Source: Larix sibirica (Eukaryota > Streptophyta > Pinopsida > Pinales > Pinaceae). Taken from it: 11,470 nt of DNA. Under the pieces are notes generated by a model that saw only the letters and a list, made by a program, of their open reading frames with translations, was not told where the DNA came from and made no database searches. The position numbers and the translations under genes were made by a program. Below are positions 1-7,433 of the stretch, one piece after another (within the stretch, counting starts at the first letter, position 1; the number at the start of each line of letters is the position of its first letter). Location of the stretch: NCBI GenBank assembly GCA_004151065.3, contig NWUY0300020221.1, forward strand, positions 943 through 12,412. The letters are read 5' to 3'.

Positions 1-985
1 AAGCAAGAGGCCCCTTGTTGGGACCACCCTTGCATCAATTTAACACTGGAAGTTCCTCTACCTAACAACCCAATATATAAATGCTCTCTTATGGACAATG
101 AAGAAATCAAATGCCAGATTCAAGAGATAATTTAGAAGAGCCACATTCAACCAATCTCCTCACCATGAAGGAACTAAATTGTGTTAGTCGAGAAGAAAGA
201 TAGGCCATCTTGACTATGTATTGATTACATATCCTTAAAGAAAATCACAGTCAAGAATCGATACCCAAATCCTTGGATTGAAAATCTTCTTGATCAGCTC
301 AAGGGCACCAAGTTTTTCTATAAGATCTATCTAAAGTTAGGCTATCAATAGGTGCTAATTAAGTAAACTAATGTATGGAAGACAATGTTCAAGTCTAGAG
401 AAGGTCTCTTAAAGTGGTTGATAATCCCTTCCAACTTAACTCATGCCCAACAATGTTTATGAGGAAGATGGCCAACATCTTGTGGCCATTCACAAATTCC
501 TTTGTGGTTGCATATTTGGATGATATCCTCATATTTAACAAAACTTGGTTGGACCATTTGCAGGTTCTTAGCACCCCACAACAACACAAGTTATATGGCA
601 ATCTAGATAAGTGCTCATTTGACATGTAGAGAATTCAATATACATGATATATCATGGATAAACATGTGCATCTAGCCAACATATCTTTGTAGTTCCTTGG
701 GCCTTGCCAACTAATATCATAGGCTTGTTTTGGGATTCTCTCATATCGCTTGGACCCTAGTCCAAGTAAACAAGGGTGGAGCCAAAGCCAAGTTTTTCTA
801 GATTGATTCATAACAAAAAAAACATTCTAACATTTGAAACACAACCTTTGTTTGACAACAATCCTCATTTTGTTAGATATGCACTAGCCCTTTGAGATTG
901 AGATAGATGCATTAGACTATGTTATCATTGCAGTTCTTATTTAGCATAGACATCTGGTGGCTTGTCACAACAAGACATTTTGAGT
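1..985 (+). pseudogene. Ty3/gypsy pol remnant: reverse transcriptase and start of RNase H
   Basis: Degenerate reverse transcriptase of a plant Ty3/gypsy LTR retrotransposon. In life it would copy the element RNA into cDNA. Frame +1 from about 31 shows the family order: a PLPNNPIYKCS segment, NEEIKCQIQEI, CIDY, KITVKNRYP, LLDQLKGTKFF, then VWKTMFKSREGL. A one-base loss in the C run at 445-449 moves the frame to +3, where FTNSFVVAYLDDILIF carries the catalytic YxDD box as YLDD (513-524). HKLYGNLDKCSF follows. About four codons of the usual HLQ-to-VLST spacing are missing. An extra base near 702 returns to frame +1 (VLGFSHIAWTL, GGAKAKF). By 831-970 frame +3 holds PFEIEIDALDY, the first RNase H acidic motif, and HRHLVACH. 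Many stops, several explicable as CAG/CAA decay, make it non-functional. The family call rests on the ordered motifs. Confidence 0.9.
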
Positions 986-1059
986 GCTTTACACAAATTT
1001 GATCCATTAACCATTTAATGATTTCATGTTGATCCAATCCAGATCTAATATTGTCTAAA

Positions 1060-1275
1060 AAACAAATTGGACCAATATAAGAGTGCACATCTATTGATGA
1101 TGTCAACATTGTTGAAATGTCAGTGGAATCGAACATTTAGGTTTTCCACATTGAATTGTGACATTAACATGTGGGAAAAGGTGGAATCTCATGAGGAAGC
1201 CACATGGCAGCATTGTTCATTCAATGAGATAAATCACAACCCTCTTTCTATAAAAAAAATCATTTTTTTTTAAAG
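1060..1275 (+). pseudogene. Possible integrase C-terminal/chromodomain-like remnant
   Basis: An open stretch of 68 codons contains MWEKVESHEEATWQ. This resembles the W-K-x(n)-EEATWE signature at the end of Ty3/gypsy integrases and chromodomains, where it would help target integration. It follows the RNase H remnant with the rest of RNase H and nearly all integrase missing (no HHCC zinc motif or DDE core seen), so a large internal deletion is inferred. The reading frame probably extends past 1275 with shifts (DQGLN, YYNFSLGGL in another frame). The similarity is short, so the call is tentative. Confidence 0.45.
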
Positions 1276-1307
1276 ATCAAGGATTAAATGTTTTCTACTA
1301 TAATTTT

Positions 1308-1330
1308 AGTTTAGGAGGGTTGAGTGAATT
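1308..1330 (+). other. Possible polypurine tract and 3' LTR start of the first gypsy element
   Basis: A purine-rich stretch ttaggagggt at 1311-1320 is followed by TG at 1321, as expected where plus-strand priming meets the 3' LTR of a Ty3/gypsy element. It lies just downstream of the pol remnant on the same strand. No second LTR is in the window to confirm the boundary, and the far LTR end could not be found. Confidence 0.3.
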
Positions 1331-2206
1331 GTACACTTCATGTTCTTTAGTTCCACAATGTTCTACCACAAACCTGATCTAAGAAATGAATCATATTTTA
1401 TAATCAATTTATGTCTATGGGCTTAGGGGAGTTTACCCCATGTTCTTGTAATGCCAAACCATTCCAAACAACTCGACGACAAGCCAAAGCTCAATCATAA
1501 CATATTTTGGGTTTGGAGGAATGGAAGAATGGAGGGTGGATATGAAGAATCAAATATTAAATGCCCAAGGAATGAAATCCACCCAAGAGGGTAGAACCAC
1601 GCCACATAGAAGATTTGGAGCCTGTCTGGTCATCAATATGATGTGAACCTGCATTAAGTTCCTGGACCCACTTAAAAAATTTCAAGTTGCATAGATTCCT
1701 CTCAAATTCAACGCTTCATTTGATTAGAAATATATAATATGTACAAGTTTCATAAGATGTACAAGTTTTCGTACATTATAAAATATTTTAAGTATGCGAT
1801 CATTTCGGGCAAAGACAACCTATGAAAGAACTTCCAAGATCTGCTTGAATTCACTACTACTATGATAAATTATGTAAATATGTATTTTAAAATAATGTTA
1901 ATTTTCCACAACGTAATCACGATAAATAAAATCATATATAGTAAGTATGTTATTGTTAGCAATGTAAAAACAAAGGTGATGTATATAAATCTATATGCCA
2001 ATATTGTTGTCATTTGTTGTAATCCATTGAATATGTTCTAACATGACAATTTCGTTTAAAAATATATATAACAAGAGAGATGGTTGTCGTTTAGTCTAGT
2101 GTAATATATAAGTCATGAAAGAGTATATACTTATAACTAGATGAAATACTAGAGACAATGTTGGTTTAAAACTAAATATGTTTGTGAGCAACAATAAAAC
2201 ACATTA
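1331..2206. other. AT-rich stretch, no gene recognised
   Basis: About 880 bases with no reading frame of note. The left part may be the decayed LTR of the gypsy element. A small direct repeat, atgtacaagttt, occurs at 1739-1750 and again at 1757-1768. The region is rich in short ATA/TAT runs and poor in CpG. No promoter, RNA gene or mobile-element end could be supported. Confidence 0.5.
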
Positions 2207-2277
2207 ACAATAGTTGTCTAGTGGCAGTATGGTATCTTGCCATGGCACATATATGAGTTCGATTCCTGGCTGGTGCA
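2207..2277 (+). pseudogene. tRNA-Gly(GCC) pseudogene, copy 1
   Basis: It aligns without gaps over 71 bases to the plant tRNA-Gly(GCC) gene as I remember it, with about 54 of 71 matching. The anticodon loop ttgccat keeps GCC. The A box tgtctagtgg and the B-box core gttcgattc are recognisable, and the 3' half ggctggtgca is intact. The acceptor stem is broken: acaatag against ctggtgc has mismatches at the first and fourth pairs. The T stem is also weak. It is probably a decayed tRNA gene. A hairpin-forming atttgatt/aatcaaat with a T4 loop follows at 2281-2300. Confidence 0.8.
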
Positions 2278-2358
2278 TTGATTTGATTTTTTAATCAAAT
2301 ATTTATGTATTTTTAAGCTTTGTTAAATTTAAAAGTACTTTCTAAAGTTTCTCAACTG

Positions 2359-2429
2359 GCACTAGTGGTCTCGTGGTAGAATAGTACCTTGTCATGGTAC
2401 AAACTCGGGTTCGATTCTCGGCTGGTGCA
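2359..2429 (+). tRNA. tRNA-Gly-derived copy 2 with GTC anticodon; likely pseudogene
   Basis: Best-preserved copy: about 63 of 71 bases match the remembered plant tRNA-Gly(GCC) gene. The acceptor stem gcactag/ctggtgc pairs fully with one G-T wobble, the anticodon stem gtacc/ggtac is perfect, and the T stem pairs with wobbles. The anticodon loop reads ttgtcat, giving GTC, which would decode Asp, in place of GCC (Gly). In the A box the conserved A of ctagtgg is C (ctcgtgg), which corresponds to the U8-A14 tertiary pair and would harm folding and transcription. The B box ggttcgattc is intact. Seven of the eight differences are C-to-T or G-to-A, which fits methyl-cytosine decay better than selection, so I lean towards pseudogene. 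Confidence 0.7.
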
Positions 2430-2510
2430 TTGCTTAAATGTTTTAATCAAATGTTTTTGTTTTCTGGAGCTCCAATAAATTTATAGGTACTTTTCAAAGC
2501 TTCGCAACTT

Positions 2511-2571
2511 CCACCAGTGGTCTAGTACCCTGCCATGATACATACCTCAGTTCGTTTCCCGTCCTGGTGCA
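2511..2571 (+). pseudogene. tRNA-Gly(GCC) pseudogene, copy 3, D-arm deletion
   Basis: The sequence ccaccagtggtctagt runs straight into accctgcc. The 11 bases ggtagaatagt of the D arm are missing, with TAGT on both sides in the parent, so the loss probably happened between the two TAGT repeats. The anticodon loop still reads ctgccat (GCC). The T loop reads ttcgttt where ttcgatt is expected, so the conserved A58 of the B box is lost, and one base is inserted in the T arm. The acceptor stem pairs except at the first position. It cannot fold as a normal tRNA. Confidence 0.8.
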
Positions 2572-2628
2572 TTGTTTTAATTTTTTAATCAAATATTGTT
2601 GTGTTTTTGGAGATGAGGTTGAAATTTT

Positions 2629-2919
2629 AAGTACTTTCTTGTTCTTGGAGTAAGACCTTAAACTGATTTTGATTGGCTAAGATCTTGTCTTCCTCGGAAA
2701 GGAAACAGGTTAATGACCCAAGACCCAGAAGCATCTAGCAAGAGTGGAAGTTTTCGCCCTTACGGACCACCAGTGTGTTATATCAGGTTGCATGGTTTTC
2801 CTCGAATAAAGGTGATGAGTCAACTCGCATTTGTGGATAGCATCCAGTGATGGCTGTCAATGCTAGTTTGACAATTGAGTTATGATAGGTTTTGCCATCT
2901 TTGAAAAAAAAAGTACTTT
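2629..2919 (+). mobile_element. 273 bp poly(A)-tailed retroposon with target-site duplication
   Basis: The tRNA-array spacer is interrupted exactly after aagtacttt (2629-2637). The same nine bases return at 2911-2919 after a run of nine A, and the spacer then continues. The insert (2638-2910) is therefore a non-LTR retroposon on the + strand: a SINE or a 5'-truncated LINE 3' end, terminating tttgccatctttg plus poly(A). I see no convincing Pol III A or B box and no reading frame in it, which favours a truncated LINE, but the family is not identified. It is younger than the tandem duplication of the array. Confidence 0.75.
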
Positions 2920-2950
2920 TTAAAGCTTTTCCCGACTTCTGCAGGTCTGT

Positions 2951-3385
2951 CTTTATATTTTGCTTATGAACTTAGTTGACGCTTTATTTACTTCATAGTA
3001 CCTTCTCCAAATACGAAACTCAAATTCAATTTTGTCTGTCAATTTCCATCTCGAGACTAAAGAAAGGATGGACGTGAGATACTCTTTTGTGGCTATGCTT
3101 TTGAGTTGGGGTAGTAAAAGAGAATGATTTTTCAAAATTCAACATCATTAATAATATCCTTCCAACTAAATTTAAAGAAAGTAATGGTGCCACAATGAGA
3201 ATTAAAATAATTGAGAATTGGATAAGACTTAAAATACCTTGGGAAGAAATAGTTTGCAAATTTGCAATACTAACAATGTAGAATATGATTTTTTTTCTTT
3301 TTTTAGAGTGCACAACATATACATAAATTAGATCTCATTTTCAAAACATTTGTAATAATACAAATATTTATCATGCGTTAACCAA
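2951..3385. other. No gene recognised
   Basis: Short overlapping open stretches on the - strand (about 60-95 codons within 2953-3313) have no recognisable motif and look like chance. The region holds T-rich runs (3291-3305) and is AT-rich. It is unassigned intergenic DNA. Confidence 0.5.
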
Positions 3386-3469
3386 TGAAAACTATGGTGA
3401 GCTTAGTAATATTTTTTGCAAGCTATATGAAAACTATGGTAAGCTTAGTAATATTATTTCCAAGCTATA
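3386..3469. repeat. Tandem duplication, 42 bp x 2
   Basis: The segment tgaaaactatggtgagctt and its continuation (3386-3427) is followed directly by a second copy (3428-3469). There are three differences: gtgagc/gtaagc, atttttt/attattt and tgcaag/tccaag. It is a simple local duplication in non-coding DNA with no function implied. Confidence 0.9.
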
Positions 3470-4479
3470 TAAGCTTAAAACCAACATAATAAAACAAAAT
3501 AATTGGCTTTTCTTTATAAAGGTCATCTAGACCAATGTTTGTCTCAATGGACGATAATGTTGTTGTCATCATTATATTAAAGCATTTCCATTCTTGGGCC
3601 TTCCCAAGTTATTCTCCAAGTCAATTCTAGTAACTTTTCCCATGTACCATTCATTTGACTCCAACCACAAATCCACATGGTGCCAACTCAATGTACAAAT
3701 AAGCATGTGATTCAAAACTTGAGTTCAACAAAAGCCACTTTGGAGACATGTTCTAGTGTAGAGAATTGGGGAATTCGTCTTATTTGATGATCAAGGTTGA
3801 TGAGGTCAATCCAAATTTCACGATTGTAATCAAATTGGACCAAGTCATCACATGCCCTAGTGGACTTGATTCCAAGGATCAAGGGAGTATTATTCTCAAG
3901 CATTGTTCTTGAACCCAACCATTAGGGACCACCTTCTTTAATGCAATTGTCACACTGATGTTTGGCTAGGTTGTGACCTTGAATTAGATTATTATTAATA
4001 TATCTATTTATATTTGTAAATGGAAAGATTGTTAATAAGTGAAATGTATTAAAGAGGTTGAACTCATATAATCATTCTTTCACACATCATGAGTCACAAC
4101 AATATCTCACAACTCTTTGGTGCTTACGAATTACGTAACTCGTTCTTTGTACCAACAATAATATGCATCGTTAATCAGCCTTTCGTGTTCCAATTTTCAT
4201 TCTTGGATTTGATTGCTCACTACTATGAACTATTGTTGTTTTATTGCATACTTATATGTTTACATTTATATATCGATTTCATGAACACATATTAAATTTG
4301 GTTATCATTTTACAACACTAGTCAATTCTCACTACATACATACGAATTGGTTTCATGCTTTCATAGTTAAATCACCTAACTTCCATTGGTTCAATCATGG
4401 TTCACCATTTAAGTCATCTTTGTCATGTTGCTTCTATCATAACTTGCTAAGTTCATTAGGTTAGTGCAACAAAGCTACA
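3470..4479. other. No gene recognised; possibly the decayed downstream part of the minus-strand gypsy element
   Basis: If the element at 4480-4949 were complete, its integrase would lie here on the - strand. I could not find an HHCC or DDE integrase motif. A - strand open stretch at 3918-3712 and a + strand one at 4089-4295 have no family resemblance. The area is CpG-poor and AT-rich. Confidence 0.45.
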
Positions 4480-4949
4480 TAGTTTGACCAATCTTGCGAT
4501 GGATTGTAGAACATTGTGCAATTGGGCTCTAGATACTAACCTAAGTTCACTTTAGTGGTCAATGTAAAAAATCATCTCTTTACTAAGTACATTATGACAC
4601 CATTAATTTAGGGCCAATGCATAGAACTATGTGTTGTATGTACCGTAGTTGTGTTTGTCATGAGATTGAATATTTGAATGGTGTGGCACTAGAAGTCCTT
4701 TCTTCTTAAGTACAACATCAATTGTATATTGTGAAGCATCAATTTCAACATTGAAGGGTTGTTGAATGTCCTTGTGTTAGAATTTTCTTATTAGTGACTT
4801 TTTTAAAATAATTAACGGTGTGAGAAGGGTGATGTAGAAACTTTTTATAGATGGTCATGCCACCTAGAGAACTCTTCAAGTTTGAAATAACCATGGGAGT
4901 GAGTCAATAATTTACTGACCATGATTGTGTATGCATTGGCATTTACACC
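4480..4949 (-). pseudogene. Second Ty3/gypsy pol remnant: RT thumb and RNase H
   Basis: Reading leftwards on the - strand, in shifting frames, the family order appears. GVNANAYTIM starts at 4949 (the G-V-x-x-D-P-x-K-I segment after YLGH). LKSSLGGMTIYKKFLHHPSH follows (the E-L-R-x-F-L-G-L-x-x-Y-Y-R-x-F block), then FNVEIDASQYTIDVVL near 4750-4710, the first RNase H Asp motif. SKEMIFYIDH at 4584-4555 is the usual G-K-E-x-x-x-x-T-D-H, with T changed to I. A line resembling L-x-x-x-L-Q-x-x-x-R-x follows near 4500. Stops and frameshifts are frequent. It is a different insertion from the one at 1-985 because it is on the other strand and covers a different part. No YxDD box was found upstream, so the RT core is lost or replaced. 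Confidence 0.65.
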
Positions 4950-5493
4950 ATGTTAGTTAGCGTCAGACATATAATAGATTATTATTAGGAGATTCTTTGG
5001 ACTTAAAATGGGTTATGTTATTATGATTAGGAGAGACAAAACATGGTTCAACTTCAAAACTCCCTATACATAAAGGCTTATACTATTTATATGGTTATTA
5101 TTGAATAGTATTGTCATGCAATTGTCTAACTGTATAGCAAACAACTCTCTTTGTTCGGTAAATTAATGAAATAAAACAATGAAAAAAATCATTTTGACAA
5201 TGAAAGCTTGTAATTTTGAAAAATATGACATTCTATATGGATTTATAAACCCCCATTTTCATAGGATCAACTCCACACTACAATTTCAACAATCCAAACT
5301 TCTAATTACAACACTCCATAAAAATAGTGTTGGATTTGTAAGAAACAATCATTGGAGAAAGGGCATGCTTACTATAATATTAACCTAGAGTCATTAAGGA
5401 TAGAGCCATGAGACTTGATTAGTAAATTAATAAATAGATAAGGAAATCCAATTAGTCTTCAAAGTAAAAATTAAATTGGTGTTTGAGAATGCA
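4950..5493. other. No gene recognised
   Basis: The RT core of the minus-strand gypsy element should lie here but no YxDD or neighbouring motif is visible, so the element is deleted or replaced from about 4955 rightwards. A + strand 69-codon open stretch (5179-5388) has low-complexity, AT-driven composition and no motif. Nothing else is supported. Confidence 0.45.
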
Positions 5494-5861
5494 TGTGTCA
5501 CAGACCTATAATCTACCTAAATCAACTATAAGCCAATCAATTCTTCTTGCCACTTTGTTCATTATGCATAGTGCATGACTATTTATTAGGTTGCTCATGA
5601 CATCCTTCTCTGCCTCACTAAGTTCCCTCCAAGCTTCTCTTCGTCTATCCAACTAATGCAAGCTACCATTTCCTATGGTGTGGCTTGCCTTTGTGCAAGG
5701 GCACCCGATATGTTTGTAGTGTGACTTGCCAATGGGTAAGGTAACCAAATAGGACTCGTATAGCCATCAACCTTATGTTATGTATGTATGTGCCAACTAA
5801 CAACCACCAAGGTGTTTTTGCAGTGGATGTGCTTGAAGCCTCTCAAGGCTATGCCCTTACA
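5494..5861 (-). repeat. Candidate 3' LTR of a minus-strand LTR element
   Basis: On the - strand, the purine-rich tract at 5873-5862 is followed at 5861 by TGTAAGGGC, the form of an LTR start. About 366 bases further the strand reads GTCTGTGACACA, ending near 5496-5494 in CA, which would be a matching LTR end. There is no partner LTR in the window, so the ends are proposals only. Confidence 0.3.
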
Positions 5862-5873
5862 TCCTCCCCAACT
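5862..5873 (-). other. Polypurine-tract-like site
   Basis: The - strand reads agttggggagga, then TG. A G-rich purine run directly before TG is the usual plus-strand primer of LTR retrotransposons. It lies downstream of the unidentified minus-strand coding remnant once the 1.43 kb retroposon is set aside. It could also be ordinary coding sequence of that remnant. Confidence 0.35.
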
Positions 5874-5961
5874 AAAAATTGTTTCCATTCTTAGAAACAT
5901 CCACAAGAACCTCCCCGGATGCGGGTGTCCTGCCAGATCTCTCGGCGTACACATACGTGAA

Positions 5962-6893
5962 TATGGATCTCCCCTTCTCCCACCACGTGGATAGTTCTTG
6001 GTTCACTCTCCATGCTCACTAAATTTCCTCGACTTTCGAAGTATGAGGTTTCAATTCACTCGGCCTTTCATTCTCTTAGCAGAGTGGGTGATGGCACGTC
6101 GACAATCATGCCTCCTTACAATGATTTTACGGCCCCTCCAGAGGATTATTTCATGGGATTTGGAAAGGAAAGTTTCCATTTATTAGCGGTTTGCAGTTGG
6201 AATACAAGTTGTGTTTCCCTTCAACATTCTATAAAGAGCCTTACTTTGGGCTCATTCAAGCTTTGTAGCATTATTCTACTCCCTCTCTCCGACCCTTATT
6301 CGCTCCGGTGCTCTTTTGTCCCTCTTTAGCTTCACAACTCGAAAGATAAAGGGTTTGGGCATCAATATTCTGCAACACTCATGTCTAAAAGGATTCGTGC
6401 TACCCCTCATTGTGCTAGCAGAGGTAGGGGAAGTTCTGGGCGTCGAGGGAATAGAGGTTCCTCCAATAGTGGGTATGATAGCTCCATTCCTGGGCACTTA
6501 AGAACAATGTTGGACAACTATGAAGAAGACGTGGCAGTACAACAATTGATTGTTCATATAGCTCAGGTTCGTCGCATGCAATATAGGATGGTGAACAACT
6601 TGTTGGCATAAGTCTTCATGCACTCTCAGGATTCTAACCAAGACAATAATCCCTCACCATCTCCTTCCCCTGCTCCAGCTCTTCATTCTTCCTCTTCACC
6701 AAGTCCTTCTTCGGTATCCAAGCCGACGGAGCATCAAGAAAACCAGACAACAAAGGAGCCCTCTTTGGTTCAGGAAAAAAATGATATTGCCTCTACAAGT
6801 GGCCACAAGAGAAAGCATGTGGAGCACAACATCCAGGTGGACCTCTCCTCGTTCAAGAAAATAGAGGCTCTCCTAGTGAAAAAAATTTCTTGA
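5962..6893 (+). pseudogene. Unidentified broken ORF inside the 1.43 kb retroposon
   Basis: One frame (codon starts divisible by 3) is open from about 5962 to 6893 apart from stops at 6327-6329 (TAG) and 6609-6611 (TAA); candidate ATGs lie at 6012 and 6381. The protein would include MPPYNDFTAPPEDYFMGFGK, then after the first stop a basic Arg/Gly segment (ASRGRGSSGRRGNRGSSNSG, near 6408-6470). A predicted helical part with EEDVAVQQLIVHIAQVRRMQ comes next, then a Ser/Pro-rich stretch (6645-6715), and KRKHVEHNIQVDLSSFKKIE near the end. Between about 6180 and 6330 another frame (YKLCFPSTFYKEPYFGLIQ) looks more protein-like, so frameshifts are likely there. After 6880 a further frame gives an acidic tail (FLDNTSSSEDYR). 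The RG-rich, disordered character would suit a nucleic-acid-binding ORF1- or gag-like protein, but I do not recognise the family. Confidence 0.5.
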
Positions 6894-7338
6894 CAACACT
6901 TCAAGCTCGGAGGACTACCGGTGTCCTATTGCAGAAGAGAATCCTGGAGATGCATAAGTTTTTCAAAACCCTGATTAATTTCGTAGTTTTTATCTCTTCA
7001 AGCATTCTAGTAGCTGTTAGATATCAAAGAGTTCTCTTTATTGAAGATTCTAGTAAATTTGGTTTAAATTTCAATGCCCTCCAGGGCTATTTCGCTAGAC
7101 GGTTTATTTTGATCATGTACTCTGGAATAAGCCTCTTTAGTATATTTTTTTATTTCCCATCCATGGAAGACACACATGGATAGGTTTATGTTTTGTACCT
7201 CATGCATCGGAATAATGTTTAAGCTTAAGGTCTGTTGTATTAGGTTTATGAGAAGCCACTGTGGGCTCTCGAACATCATGATTCTCTTGTGCATGCACTT
7301 GTTTTTTGTATTTTAATATAATTCTCTATGGATCTTAC
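6894..7338 (+). other. 3' untranslated part of the 1.43 kb retroposon
   Basis: This holds the sequence between the last plausible coding frame and the poly(A) run. A 97-codon open stretch at 6890-7183 overlaps here, but its hydrophobic, Phe/Ile-rich composition comes from T-rich DNA and it lacks motifs. The final bases, tattttaatataattctct, look like a plant polyadenylation region. Confidence 0.45.
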
Positions 7339-7433
7339 AAAAAAAAAAATCCACAAGAATCTCCTGTCCTCCAAGTCTGTTACTTAGACTCTTTCATCCA
7401 TCTATGGTTTCCTTCTCCAACCACTCCATACTT

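Larger units (their letters stand above)
2207..2950 (+). repeat. Tandem array of tRNA-Gly-derived 152 bp units
   Basis: Three units start at 2207, 2359 and 2511, so the period is exactly 152 bp twice. Each unit is a 71 bp tRNA-Gly-like sequence (61 bp in unit 3) followed by a related spacer of about 81 bp. The spacers share ttttaatcaaat, a gtacttt box and a caaagcttc/taaagtttc segment. The third spacer is split by a retroposon (2638-2910) and resumes at 2911 with agtactttttaaagctttt. A truncated fourth tRNA start may lie at about 2941-2948 (gcaggtct). Upstream of 2207 the spacer sequence is absent, so the array begins with a tRNA copy. Each copy is followed by a T run that could end Pol III transcription (tttttt at 2287-2292, tttt at 2440-2443, and T runs after 2571). 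Confidence 0.85.
5899..7364 (+). mobile_element. 1.43 kb poly(A)-tailed retroposon with 16 bp target-site duplication
   Basis: The flanks atccacaagaacctcc (5899-5914) and atccacaagaatctcc (7349-7364) match at 15 of 16 bases. The right copy follows a run of eleven A (7339-7349). The insert is 5915-7348. These are the marks of target-primed reverse transcription by a LINE machinery. The 3' end, gtattttaatataattc about 25-40 bases before poly(A), resembles a polyadenylation region. I found no reverse transcriptase or endonuclease motif, so it is either a LINE lacking its ORF2, a non-autonomous element, or a processed copy of a cellular mRNA. Its first half is richer in CpG than the surrounding DNA, which fits a younger age than its host sequence. 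Confidence 0.8.

Noticed and set aside
3026-3313. 95-codon - strand open frame with hydrophobic stretches
   Set aside because: The Ile/Leu/Ser-rich composition follows from AT-rich DNA, and there is no motif or splice context.
6890-7183. 97-codon + strand frame with membrane-like segments
   Set aside because: Hydrophobic residues come from T-rich sequence in the retroposon's 3' part. Another frame gives a more plausible short coding tail before a stop.
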